Assembly (NCBI RefSeq): GCF_016925615.1
Contig: NZ_CP070499.1
Coordinates: 1,798,001-1,862,000, forward strand
DNA length: 64,000 nt
Direction of reading: 5' to 3'
Origin: Natronosporangium hydrolyticum
GTDB lineage: Bacteria; Actinomycetota; Actinomycetes; Mycobacteriales; Micromonosporaceae
Shown here in pieces: positions 1 through 7,787 of the stretch (the first letter of the stretch is position 1; the number at the start of each line of letters is the position of its first letter). The position numbers were made by a program, and so were the translations under genes. The notes beneath the pieces are model-generated. The model did no database searches and had not been told where the DNA came from. It worked only from the letters and a program-made list of their open reading frames with translations.

Positions 1-65
1 ACTGGCGGACTCTCCCTGACTGACTGCTCGACAGCGTGCCGAGCGTCGCGGGGGACGGACGTTCG

Positions 66-455
66 CTAGCGCTCCTCAAAGAACTCCCATTGGATGTGGT
101 CTGGATCTCGAAACGTGATCATGGCGGCTTCGCCTGCGCGATCAAGATGGATACCGTCAGTCTCAGCGCCGAGGTCGTTCAGTACCTTCAGGATCGCCTC
201 AAGCTCCTCGCGGCTGGACACTCCGATCGCCACATGATCCAGGCCAATGCGTTTCTCGCTGAACTGATCGCCCTCGGGCGTACCCGGCAGTGGCGGGCGA
301 AGGACCAGCCGGGCGGCCGCGTCGCCGATGCGGAAGCGTAGCTTCCTTCCAGGAACTTCCTGGTCAACGACGAAGCCGGGGAGAGCTTCGTAGAATCGGC
401 GCGATCGCTGGAGATCACTGACGTTAAGCGTGACATGATGAAAGCCGCGAACCAT
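66..455 (-). CDS. VOC-superfamily (glyoxalase/bleomycin-resistance-like) protein
   Basis: A 129-residue protein made of two beta-alpha-beta-beta-beta halves typical of the vicinal oxygen chelate fold. The first half opens with GFHHVTLNV (a likely metal-ligand His), the second with GLDHVAIGV, and the C-terminus ends in a QWEFFEE strand that supplies the usual Glu ligand. The substrate cannot be deduced; the family includes dioxygenases, glyoxalase I and antibiotic-binding proteins. An ATG four codons further upstream (467) is in frame, but the MVRGFHHV start fits family N-termini better. It stands alone on the minus strand at the window edge, upstream of a decayed stretch. Confidence 0.85.
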   Translation of the reverse strand: MVRGFHHVTLNVSDLQRSRRFYEALPGFVVDQEVPGRKLRFRIGDAAARLVLRPPLPGTPEGDQFSEKRIGLDHVAIGVSSREELEAILKVLNDLGAETDGIHLDRAGEAAMITFRDPDHIQWEFFEER

Positions 456-469
456 GAGGAAGACCATAG

Positions 470-628
470 TTGGCTGCGGTCGACGGCCCGGACGGATCAG
501 GCAGGACCACCTTCGCCGATGAACTCGCCGCAGCCGTCCGCTGGCGCGGTCGTGCCGCGACTGAGCCGGCCGGCGTCAACATGGCGTCCGGGATCAGCCA
601 CTCATATACGTCGGGGAGCGCCCGATAA
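470..628 (+). pseudogene. Remnant of a P-loop (uridine-kinase-like) NTPase N-terminus
   Basis: Reading plus-strand from a TTG gives VDGPDGSGRTTFADELA, which matches the N-terminus of small nucleoside-kinase-like P-loop proteins, although the Walker A Lys is replaced by Arg. Similarity stops after about 35 codons and the frame closes at 626-628, so this looks like a 5' fragment rather than a working gene. The remainder of the gene-free stretch 456-776 shows no other recognisable gene; one minus-strand frame around 580-708 encodes an acidic, protein-like segment (contains ELAEVIAVAGYRALPD) that I cannot assign. Confidence 0.4.
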
Positions 629-776
629 CCAGCCACCGCGATCACCTCCGCCAACTCGAATTCCCTTGGGTGGAGCAAACCACTCGCGGCCACCCCAGCT
701 CCACCCAATTCCTCGCCGCGTCAGGGCCAACTTCAGCCGGTGTTGACAAGATTAGGTCTCGCGCGGCGAAGGCCCT

Positions 777-1607
777 TCAGTCCTGGCTGGGAGCGAGGAA
801 CTCCCGTGCCCCTCGCAGCGGAAGGGTCAGCCGAGCCTGGGTCCGGGCGCAGTCAAGCCGTACGTCGATGGGTCCGGGAATATCTGTCCCGGCGCGGAGT
901 CCGGCCGGAATCGCGGTGGCGTCAAGGCCATCTCGCCACGCGATCAACATACCCAGTTCGTGCCGGCTGACCGCGTCTGCACCGGCCAGGTGGTGCACAC
1001 CCGAGTAGGAGGACTCGGCGAGTTGCAGCAGCGCCCCAGCCAGGTCGGCGACGTGGATCGGGCACCGCACGTCATCGGTGAAGAGCACCCCGTTCCGGGA
1101 ACCGCGGGCGAGCGCATGCACGTACTCCTCCTGTGGTGAGCCGCCGTCACCGATGATCAACGAGGTCCGGGCGATGACCGCAGTCGGAGCGATGGCCTTG
1201 ACCGCAGTCTCGGCGGCGGCTTTCGCGGCCCCGTACGGTGTCGTGGGATCCGGCAGGTGGGTTTCGTTGTAGCGTGGCAGCTTGCCGGCGAAGACCGCAT
1301 CGCTCGATACGTGAACGAGCCTGGCGTTGAACGATGCGGCGGCGAGGGCGACGTGTGCGCTGCCGTCCGCCGTGGTCTCCCAATCGGACTGGCGGTAGGC
1401 GGCGTTGATGATCACAGAGGGCCGCATCCGCGAGATCAACGCCGTCACGTCGCCGCGCTGCCGTAGGTCGAGGTGTCGCCAGTCCACGTCGGCTATGGGT
1501 AGCTCACGGCTGTGGAACGTCGCCGTTACGCGATGCCGGTCGCGCAGGGCTTGCCGGATGACCTCGCTCCCGAGAAAGCCGCTGCCGCCGAGCACCAGAA
1601 GATCCAT
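777..1607 (-). CDS. SDR / RmlD-like sugar-nucleotide reductase family protein
   Basis: A 276-residue extended short-chain dehydrogenase. The N-terminus has the nucleotide-binding GGSGFLG motif, followed by INAAYRQSDWE and a VHVSSDAVFAG segment that strongly resembles dTDP-4-dehydrorhamnose reductases (RmlD). The YGAAK sequence supplies the catalytic Tyr-x-x-x-Lys. The start is the ATG giving MDLLVLGGSG; an upstream in-frame ATG at 1625 would add six residues. No rhamnose pathway genes lie nearby, so the substrate is unknown, and an RmlD-like reductase acting on another sugar or metabolite is equally likely. Confidence 0.8.
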   Translation of the reverse strand: MDLLVLGGSGFLGSEVIRQALRDRHRVTATFHSRELPIADVDWRHLDLRQRGDVTALISRMRPSVIINAAYRQSDWETTADGSAHVALAAASFNARLVHVSSDAVFAGKLPRYNETHLPDPTTPYGAAKAAAETAVKAIAPTAVIARTSLIIGDGGSPQEEYVHALARGSRNGVLFTDDVRCPIHVADLAGALLQLAESSYSGVHHLAGADAVSRHELGMLIAWRDGLDATAIPAGLRAGTDIPGPIDVRLDCARTQARLTLPLRGAREFLAPSQD

Positions 1608-1683
1608 CCAGCTAACGTATGCCACCCCGGTTCATCGGACTCACTCCACCGCCGACAGTTCGTTCACTGCGCGCCTGCCAGGT

Positions 1684-2039
1684 TCAGCGGCGTCGGTAGA
1701 CGACACCGTCGAGCGTGTCGTCGGCATAGGCTGCCGAGTTGGTGAGATGGCCATCGTACGGGCCGACCTTGGTCACGGCAGCCCCATCCCGGAAGACGAT
1801 CTGCAAGCCGTGCTCCGGCTCCCAGGCACACTCACACTCGATCGAGACGTAGACCCGCTGATCGCGACCAGGATCGCGACTAACGATCGGTGAAAATCTT
1901 CTTGCGCCGGATCGTCGTCGTAGCCGTCGACCACGATCTGGCGCGGTGTGCCACCCAACACCGGTACTGGCAGCGGCGCACTGCGGTACCAGCCCAGCTC
2001 AGCATCCTCGACGACCGCACCAAGCCCAGGGATCTGCAC
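1684..2039 (-). pseudogene. DUF6985-like protein, internally deleted and frameshifted
   Basis: The 5' part reads MQIPGLGAVVEDAELGWYRS and runs to DGYDDDPAQEDFHRS; in another frame the 3' part reads YVSIECECAWEPEHGLQIVF, then KVGPYDGHLTNSAAYADD, ending YRRR-stop at 1684-1686. Both halves resemble the two ends of DUF6985-type proteins, whose middle section is missing here. The break lies around 1860-1885, where a 9-base direct repeat (GTCGCGATC) occurs twice, which may have mediated the deletion. The family name is from memory; what the sequence shows directly is two coherent protein halves in different frames. Confidence 0.6.
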
Positions 2040-2145
2040 GCCCGCTACCGTAGCCTCGTGACGTGACGCGTGGGCGCTGGCCGGTAGTTGAGCGGATAGC
2101 TCCAGCTACCCGCCGCTGTCGGTGGGGCTGAGTACGGTGGCCGGC

Positions 2146-3234
2146 ATGCAACCGTTCCGGCTCGACGTGCCCTCCGACGTCCTCGATGACCTGCACCGCC
2201 GGCTCGCGGCGACGCTGTTGCCGCTGCAGACCCCGGGCGACGACTGGTCTCGGGGGATACCCCCACACGTGCTGGGCGAGCTCTTGACGCATTGGCGGGA
2301 GCGGTACGACTGGCGGGCCCGGGAGGCGGCGCTCAACGGTTACGAGCAGTTCACCGTCGACCTCGACGGCTGCCGGGTGCACGTACTGTGGCGTCGCGGC
2401 TCCGCGCCGGGCCGGCTGCCGGTGGTGCTGACCCACGGCTGGCCGTACACATTCGCGGAGATGCTCCCGACTCTCGACGCGATCGACGGCGAGCTCGACG
2501 TGGTGGTGCCCTCGCTGCCCGGCTACGCGTACTCCGAGGTCTTGCCGGTGCCGTTCGCCGCCTCCGCGGTGGCGCACCGGTGGCAGGCGCTCATGACCGA
2601 GGTGCTCGGCTACGACCGCTACCTCACCTACGGAGAGGATGTCGGCGCCGGGGTGAGCGACTGGCTCGCCGGAGCCTATCCGCAGTCGGTCGCCGGCATC
2701 GTCGCCTCGCACCCCTCGTTCTCCGCCCGGAGCCAGGAGGGGGTCACGCTCACCGACGAGGAGGAGGCCTTCTACGCCTCGTTGCAGGGTCCGGCGGAGA
2801 GCGGGTACGCCCACCAGCAGGGCACCCGCCCGGACACCCTCGCCGCCGCGCTCACCGACTCACCGGCCGGGCTGCTCGCCTGGATCGGCGAGAAGTTCGC
2901 GGCCTGGAGCGACGGTGACCGACTTGAGAGGGTCAACTCCGACGACCTGATCACCACCACGATGCTGTACTGGGTCACCCGCTCGATCGGCACCAGCTTC
3001 CGGGCCTACTGCGACCCCTCCGACGGAGACGAGCACCCGCTCATCACCGTCCCGGCCTCGATCATCGTGCAGACCCACGAAGCGGGCTACCCTCGTTCGC
3101 TGGCGGAGAAGAGCTACCTCGACATCCGGGCATTCACTCGGCTCACGCGGGGCGGACACTTCACCGCCTTCGAAGCGCCGGGCGAGGTCGCCGACGCAAT
3201 CCTCACCCTTGAGCGGCAGGCGAACCCCTTGTGA
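2146..3234 (+). CDS. Epoxide hydrolase family protein (alpha/beta hydrolase)
   Basis: A 362-residue protein with the N-terminal epoxide hydrolase domain (MQPFRLDVPSDVLDDLHRRL) followed by an alpha/beta hydrolase core. The oxyanion motif HGWP occurs around residue 105, the nucleophile region is GEDVGAGVSDWLA (Asp as nucleophile, where relatives more often have GGDWG), and the catalytic His is in GGHFTAFEAP near the C-terminus. This predicts hydrolysis of an organic epoxide to a diol; the substrate is unknown. The chosen ATG begins the conserved domain; an ATG eight codons earlier (2122) is possible. Confidence 0.88.
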   Translation: MQPFRLDVPSDVLDDLHRRLAATLLPLQTPGDDWSRGIPPHVLGELLTHWRERYDWRAREAALNGYEQFTVDLDGCRVHVLWRRGSAPGRLPVVLTHGWPYTFAEMLPTLDAIDGELDVVVPSLPGYAYSEVLPVPFAASAVAHRWQALMTEVLGYDRYLTYGEDVGAGVSDWLAGAYPQSVAGIVASHPSFSARSQEGVTLTDEEEAFYASLQGPAESGYAHQQGTRPDTLAAALTDSPAGLLAWIGEKFAAWSDGDRLERVNSDDLITTTMLYWVTRSIGTSFRAYCDPSDGDEHPLITVPASIIVQTHEAGYPRSLAEKSYLDIRAFTRLTRGGHFTAFEAPGEVADAILTLERQANPL

Positions 3235-3276
3235 GGCGTTCGCAAGACCAGCGGCCCGCCTGGCAGGATGCGGGGG

Positions 3277-3702
3277 ATGGACCACGCGCAGCGATGGCAC
3301 GAGCAGCGCCGGGCCGCGATCAACTCGCACGCGGCGGCGCTCGACGCGAAGCGTGCGGCCGAGACCGCGCAGGCCCGGGAGCTGCTCGCCGACTTCATCG
3401 AGCATGCGGTGGCGTGGGGCCTCGCGCAAGTCCGGCTGCGGGTCCGGGTGCCGGAGACCCGGACCACCTACCGCACCCATCTGATGGGGTGGTATCTGCG
3501 GCGTAACCGTTCGCTCGGGGTCGATGCAGCCGGCGGGTTCTACCTGCTCGACACCACCCGCAGCCTCCGGTCGCGGCTGCGCGGGGTGCGGCCGGTCCCG
3601 GTCGACCCGCCGTTGCATGTGGGAGTCGGCGGCCGCGACGGTGAGGCGATGCCGCTGGCCCAGTTGTTGCGGCTCCGGCTCGCCGCCGGTGACGACTGGT
3701 AG
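3277..3702 (+). CDS. Hypothetical protein, 141 aa
   Basis: Encodes a soluble, Arg-rich protein starting MDHAQRWHEQRRAAINSHA, with a helical first half rich in Ala and Glu, and a second half containing THLMGWYLRR and GFYLLDTTRSLRSRL. I recognise no family. The codon pattern is strongly GC at third positions, as in neighbouring genes, so it is probably real. It follows the epoxide hydrolase by about 40 bases on the same strand and may be co-transcribed. An in-frame ATG at 3268 is an alternative start. Confidence 0.6.
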   Translation: MDHAQRWHEQRRAAINSHAAALDAKRAAETAQARELLADFIEHAVAWGLAQVRLRVRVPETRTTYRTHLMGWYLRRNRSLGVDAAGGFYLLDTTRSLRSRLRGVRPVPVDPPLHVGVGGRDGEAMPLAQLLRLRLAAGDDW

Positions 3703-3742
3703 CGCGCTCCGAGGGTCGATCCCGATCGGGCCGGCGCCGAGG

Positions 3743-4057
3743 CTAGGCGGGTGCGTCCACGGCCGCAATGCGCGCGAGGATGCCAACGACATGGGACAGG
3801 TCGTGCCACAGCACAACGGGCCGTTCCTCACCGGCTTCGAGGAGCTCCCGCAGGGATGCCACATCATCACTGAGCTGACCGACGGTGATCTGCGGATCAT
3901 CGGTGGTGTCGAAGCGATAAGCGGCGTTCAGGTAGACCGTCCAGTAGTAATCGGCACCGAGATCAACGCAGTCTCCGTGCCGCCGCTCGACCTCATCGAG
4001 CAACTGCGCCAGTCCAGCCCGCAGCTGAGCAACCTCGACACGTACTTCATCGGACAC
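3743..4057 (-). CDS. Hypothetical protein, 104 aa
   Basis: A small acidic protein beginning MSDEVRVEVAQLRAGLAQLL, with a conserved-looking core DLGADYYWTVYLNAAYRF and a helical C-terminus containing LWHDLSHVVGILARI. No family recognised; the pattern (leucine-rich helix then aromatic strand) resembles small actinobacterial hypothetical proteins. It lies 48 bases downstream of the GNAT gene on the same strand, so the two are probably one transcript. Confidence 0.6.
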   Translation of the reverse strand: MSDEVRVEVAQLRAGLAQLLDEVERRHGDCVDLGADYYWTVYLNAAYRFDTTDDPQITVGQLSDDVASLRELLEAGEERPVVLWHDLSHVVGILARIAAVDAPA

Positions 4058-4105
4058 CCGAACAGTCTCCTCGAACGTGGTCCCAGTTGCCAGCCGAGCC
4101 CCGGC

Positions 4106-4534
4106 CTACGAGTCCGGCTCCCAGTGGAGGAGCTGGCGGTGGTGGCTGAACCCGGTGCGAAGGTAGAAGTCGACCGCGCGCCGACCGGAGTGGACGGTCA
4201 CGTGCTGCAGGCGTCGGGCGCGAGCCTCGGCCAGGATCGCGGCCATCAGTGCACGACCGACGCCGTTGTTGCGGTACTCCTCCCGGACCATGACGGACTG
4301 GACGTCGCCGTACCACCGCTCCAGCGAATCGTTACTCGGCACGCGTTCCGCGAGCAGTAACCAGGCGGAGCCGACCACATTGCCATCGATTTCGGCGACG
4401 AACGGGAGATGCGTCTCCGCGTGGGCAGCGACCCAATCGGCGTATGCCGCGAGCTTGTCCGGTTCGATGCCCCGCAGCTCCGCGAGCGCAGCGACGTCCG
4501 CCCCGCCGGCCTTCCGTACGATCATCTGGCGCAT
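4106..4534 (-). CDS. GNAT-family N-acetyltransferase
   Basis: A 142-residue GNAT protein. Acetyl-CoA-binding motif A is VMVREEYRNNGVGRALMAAI, with the RxxGxGRA pyrophosphate loop, and the C-terminal VDFYLRTGF motif is the usual motif B (xxFYxxxGF). The acceptor is unknown. The start chosen is MRQMIVRKA; upstream in-frame ATGs would add residues unlike the family. It sits between the broken toxin gene and the 104-aa hypothetical gene, all minus strand. Confidence 0.85.
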   Translation of the reverse strand: MRQMIVRKAGGADVAALAELRGIEPDKLAAYADWVAAHAETHLPFVAEIDGNVVGSAWLLLAERVPSNDSLERWYGDVQSVMVREEYRNNGVGRALMAAILAEARARRLQHVTVHSGRRAVDFYLRTGFSHHRQLLHWEPDS

Positions 4535-4600
4535 TGTAGGTATTAGGTGATCGCCCGTGCTCCGCAAGCTTGCACGCTCGGTGTTGCCCGTGGTCGCTGG

Positions 4601-4896
4601 TTAACGGGACCGATACACGTCGCCGCGGTACTCGACCGCGGTAACTGTGACTACGCTCCGCTGATCGTCGATCTCGTACAGGACCCGGTACGCGCCACGC
4701 CGGGCGGACCAGGTTCCCGCGTACGGCGGGAGGAGCAGTTGCTTGCCGACCCGGTGAGGGGTTTGCAGGCAGCACGGCGGTGAGAAACTCGTAGACGGCG
4801 GTGGCTACCCTTCTCCGGAATCCGTCCGGCAAGTGCTCGGGCGGCTGGTCGGGTGATGCGGAGCTGGTGCGGCTGTGGATCGGTAGGCAGGCTCAC
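4601..4896 (-). pseudogene. RelE/ParE-like toxin gene, two frameshifts
   Basis: Three frames are needed to read one RelE-type toxin: N-terminus HQLRITRPAARALAGRIPEK, middle VATAVYEFLTAVLPANP, and C-terminus HRVGKQLLLPPYAG followed by RRGAYRVLYEIDDQRSVV and ending EYRGDVYRSR-stop at 4601-4603. Extra bases appear near 4806-4812 and 4757-4764. The GTG start overlaps the stop of the upstream antitoxin gene by four bases, as in an intact toxin-antitoxin pair. The toxin, which in this family cleaves mRNA on the ribosome, is therefore probably not made, unless the frameshifts are sequencing errors. Confidence 0.75.
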
Positions 4897-5183
4897 TGGT
4901 CGGTTGGTGGCTCGTTGCGCTGGGCCATGAGCGAGGCGAGCTGATCAGCGTCCAACACGTCGCCAGTGGCGATGGCGGCTCGGGATTCGGCGAGTTGTTG
5001 CATGGCCTCGGGGCTGGAGAGCACGTCGAGGGTCTCCTCGAGGGCGGCCAGGTCGTCGGGGGAGATGAGGACGGCGACCGGATGCCCGTGCCGGGTGATC
5101 TCGACCCGCTCGTGGGTGCGTTCGACTTCCTCGATCAGCTCCGAGAGCCGGTTGCGGGCGTCGGTGAAGGGCATGACCGTCAT
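4893..5183 (-). CDS. Type II antitoxin, Phd/YefM family
   Basis: A 96-residue antitoxin. The N-terminal DNA-binding domain reads TDARNRLSELIEEVERTHERVEITRHGHPVAVLISPDDL, a textbook Phd/YefM pattern with the GxPVAVLxSxxDL signature; the acidic C-terminus would wrap around the toxin. The stop overlaps the start of the toxin gene (GTGA), showing the usual antitoxin-first operon, but the toxin is frameshifted. The antitoxin itself shows no damage and would be expected to autorepress its promoter in the 96-base gap before the recombinase gene. Confidence 0.88.
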   Translation of the reverse strand: MTVMPFTDARNRLSELIEEVERTHERVEITRHGHPVAVLISPDDLAALEETLDVLSSPEAMQQLAESRAAIATGDVLDADQLASLMAQRNEPPTDQ

Positions 5184-5279
5184 GCCTCATGGGTACCAGA
5201 AAGTGGCGTGAATTCTGGGCAGTCGCCGTTCGCTGGATCGCGAGTTGTCGCTGATGCTGGCCGCGCCGCGGGCATACCG

Positions 5280-6149
5280 TTAGACATCTGCGAGTAGTCG
5301 TCTGGTGGTGTCCAGCCGCCGGTGTCCGAGTCGGGCGGCCACGACGGCCAGATCAGCACCGGTCGCCAGCAGGCCAGCACCGAAGGTCCGGCGCAACCCC
5401 TGCGGGGTGAGCGGATGCGCGGCGTCGGCGACCCCTGCCAGCCGGCCGAGCCGGGCTATCAGCTCATCCACTGACCGGGTCGAGAGTCGGCCGCCGCGCC
5501 GATTCAGGAAGACCGCGCCGGAGTCGTCCGAACCGGACCAGCGGGGCCGCTCGACGAGCCAGGCGCGCAGCACCGGCTGTCCGGGCCGGCCCACCGGGAC
5601 CTCCCGATGCCCTGGCGAGCCCGGACGACCTACGACCAGGCGGCCGCCGTCGGCGAGTTGGATGTCGGGCAGGTCGAGGGCGACCAGCTCGGCCACGCGT
5701 ACGCCGGTGAGCAGCAGCGTGTAGGCGATCGCGCGGTCCCGGGGGGAGCCGTGCGCGTCAGCCGTAGCCAGGAACTGTTGCTGTGCCTCAGGCGGGAGCG
5801 CCCGGCGCACCGAGGCGGGCAGCTCCTCGCGGCCGGTGGCGGCCGGGCCCAGTCGCAGCTGCCGGTAGAAGTGGTCCAGCGCGGTCAGTACGGCGTTCAC
5901 TGTGGTCGGCTGGGCCTGGCGGGTCCGCAGCCACTGTTGGTAGGCGCGGACGGCGTGGTCCCGGCCGGCGGGCGTGCCGAGCGGGTCCTCCGGGGCGTCT
6001 ACCGTCTGGAGCCAGCGCAGGTAGGTGGCGACCCGGGAGCGGTACGCCCTGCTGGTATGGGCGGCCAGGGGCGCTCCGGCGAGCGCCCGTTCATACTCCG
6101 CTAGCACCGCGGCGGCGCGGGTCTCAGTGACCGCGGCGGCTCTGGTCAC
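5280..6149 (-). CDS. Tyrosine recombinase/integrase, catalytic Tyr missing
   Basis: A 289-residue phage-integrase-type recombinase. An N-terminal SAM-like DNA-binding domain (HTSRAYRSRVATYLRWLQ) is followed by the catalytic domain with the first Arg in LLTGVRVAELVALDL, box II LTPQGLRRTFGAGLL (Gln where His of HxxR is usual) and LGHRRLDTT. The protein then ends TTRRLLADV, with no tyrosine where TTxRY is expected. Removing one base in CGACTAC (5294-5300) would give TTRRYSQMSNG and a longer tail ending near 5180. The enzyme is thus probably inactive. The GTG start was chosen over a long Arg/Pro-rich upstream extension without family character. It lies next to the toxin-antitoxin genes and may be a relic of the element that carried them. 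Confidence 0.75.
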   Translation of the reverse strand: MTRAAAVTETRAAAVLAEYERALAGAPLAAHTSRAYRSRVATYLRWLQTVDAPEDPLGTPAGRDHAVRAYQQWLRTRQAQPTTVNAVLTALDHFYRQLRLGPAATGREELPASVRRALPPEAQQQFLATADAHGSPRDRAIAYTLLLTGVRVAELVALDLPDIQLADGGRLVVGRPGSPGHREVPVGRPGQPVLRAWLVERPRWSGSDDSGAVFLNRRGGRLSTRSVDELIARLGRLAGVADAAHPLTPQGLRRTFGAGLLATGADLAVVAARLGHRRLDTTRRLLADV

Positions 6150-6210
6150 CGTGACGGGCTCCTTCCTCGCCGGCCTCCTCCTGGGGCAGAGTCTATCGAG
6201 CCAGCTTCGC

Positions 6211-6253
6211 AATATCAGAAGTCGGCTGCTACGATCCTCCTGCTTCTGATATT
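6211..6253. repeat. 11-bp perfect inverted repeat between recombinase and methyltransferase genes
   Basis: AATATCAGAAG (6211-6221) is repeated in inverted orientation as CTTCTGATATT (6243-6253) with a 21-base spacer. It is AT-rich within very GC-rich surroundings and sits in the 125-base divergent gap between the recombinase gene (minus) and the methyltransferase gene (plus), just upstream of the latter's GGAGGA ribosome-binding site. It could be an operator for either gene or a recombinase core/arm site. Confidence 0.65.
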
Positions 6254-6274
6254 CAGCAGATAACGGAGGATGCG

Positions 6275-6907
6275 ATGGCGCAGCAGCCCTGGCAGCACCT
6301 GGTCGCCGCCGGATATGACCAGGTCGCCGACGCGTACGTGGCGTTGGAACGGGCGGAGTCCCAGTGGCCGAGGGAGCAGTGGCTGGGCGAACTCTCGGGT
6401 CGGCTGCCGGCGGGCTCCCGTGTCCTCGACCTGGGCTGCGGAGATGGCCTACCAGCGTGCGCGGCGCTCGCCAAGGATCACTCGGTGATCGGCGCCGACG
6501 TCTCGAGCGAGCAGGTCGCCCGCGCCCGCCGCAATGTGCCCGGCGCCGAGTTCGTGGTGGCTGACCTGACGGAGCTGCGCTATCCAACCGGCGAGTTCGA
6601 CGCGGTGACCGCCTACTACACCTTCGACCATCTGCCGCGGGAGGCGTTGGGCGAGCTCTTCACGCGGATCGCTGGTTGGCTTCGCCCCGGCGGCCTGCTC
6701 CTCTTCTGTGTCGAGACCGAGGACCAGCCCGGGACCGTCGAACAGTGGCTCGGGGCGCCGATGTTCTTCAGCTCGTACCGGCCGGCGATCACCAGGCGCC
6801 TCGTGGTCGAGAGTGGGTTCGAGATCCTGCGGGAGGATCTGCAACCGCAGCAGGAAGGCGATACCACAGTAGAGTATCTATGGATCCTGGCCAGGGCCGG
6901 CGATTGA
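6275..6907 (+). CDS. Class I SAM-dependent methyltransferase
   Basis: A 210-residue methyltransferase with motif I VLDLGCGDG at about residue 52, the acidic motif II GADVSSEQ, motif III EFVVADLTELRYP and motif IV region FDAVTAYYTFDHLPR, a standard UbiE/COQ5-like order. The acceptor is not predictable, though the layout resembles small-molecule methyltransferases. A strong ribosome-binding site (GGAGGA) precedes the ATG by five bases, and the inverted repeat at 6211-6253 lies just upstream and may control it. Confidence 0.88.
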   Translation: MAQQPWQHLVAAGYDQVADAYVALERAESQWPREQWLGELSGRLPAGSRVLDLGCGDGLPACAALAKDHSVIGADVSSEQVARARRNVPGAEFVVADLTELRYPTGEFDAVTAYYTFDHLPREALGELFTRIAGWLRPGGLLLFCVETEDQPGTVEQWLGAPMFFSSYRPAITRRLVVESGFEILREDLQPQQEGDTTVEYLWILARAGD

Positions 6908-7005
6908 GCCACCGGAGGAGGTCCCGGTGACGGGATCCGATCGGGGCCCAGCCGCCGCCTTCCTACAGGGATCGTGCCGTGCCACGAGCGCGGCGAATGG
7001 TCAGC

Positions 7006-7668
7006 TCACTCCCAGGCCGGACGTGCGTCAACGGGCCAGTCGAATGCCACGCCCATCTGCCTGCTCGTCCACTTGCCCCAGGCGTAGAGCTGACGGAACA
7101 TCGGCTCCGAACTCCGCCCGGTATGCGTGAGCGCATAGGCACCCCGGGGGGCCGCTGGCGTTGCGGGCAGCCGACACACCAGGTCGAGCTCGTTCAGTTC
7201 ACGTAGTTCCCGAGTCAGTACCTGCCCGCTGATCGGGGCAAGGATTTCCCGAAGGTCGCTGAAACGCCTGGCGCCGCCGAAGAGGCAGTGGATGACCCAC
7301 ACCTTCCATCGTCCGCCGAGGCTTACGAGCCAGTCGACATCGCGACCGATCTGCTCGCTATACCACTCACCCCAATCGTGGAGCTGCCGCAGGATGGGCT
7401 CACACTCCGACCCGAGTTGCGTGAGCGAGTACTCGACCTTTGGTGGCACATGGCCCGAGACGTTGCGGCGTACGGCGCCCGTGCGCTCAAGTTCCCGAAG
7501 CTGCGACACGAGCGTCTGCCTTGTCGCCTGGGGTAGTAGCCGTCGCAGCTCGGAGAACCTCTTCGGGCCGTCAAGCAGGTGGTACATGCTCCAGAACATC
7601 CACTTGCCGCCGACGCCAGCGCCGACAAGTGGGCACACCAAGGACTTCTTCACCCGGGGCATCGGCAC
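7006..7668 (-). CDS. HxlR-family regulator with two fused HxlR domains
   Basis: A 220-residue protein containing two successive winged-helix HxlR domains. The first spans about residues 10-105 (GGKWMFWSMYHLLDGPKRFSELRR; CP near residue 12), the second about 110-205 (LGGRWKVWVIHCLFGGARRFSDLREIL); each ends with the typical xYxLTxxGxxxEPxxRQLxxWG signature. HxlR proteins are normally about 110 residues and act as dimers, so this looks like a covalent dimer. It is divergent from the alpha/beta hydrolase gene at 7788 and probably controls the shared 119-base intergenic region. Confidence 0.85.
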   Translation of the reverse strand: MPMPRVKKSLVCPLVGAGVGGKWMFWSMYHLLDGPKRFSELRRLLPQATRQTLVSQLRELERTGAVRRNVSGHVPPKVEYSLTQLGSECEPILRQLHDWGEWYSEQIGRDVDWLVSLGGRWKVWVIHCLFGGARRFSDLREILAPISGQVLTRELRELNELDLVCRLPATPAAPRGAYALTHTGRSSEPMFRQLYAWGKWTSRQMGVAFDWPVDARPAWE

Positions 7669-7787
7669 ATCCTATCGCCGTTGGATGGTCACATAAGTTT
7701 GCCTGCTTCACGGGATAGGTCCCGTCGAATAGTTTCGGAAGCGCCGAAGGGGGAGCTCTGCCGCCAACCGGACCGGAGGAGGCGTGA

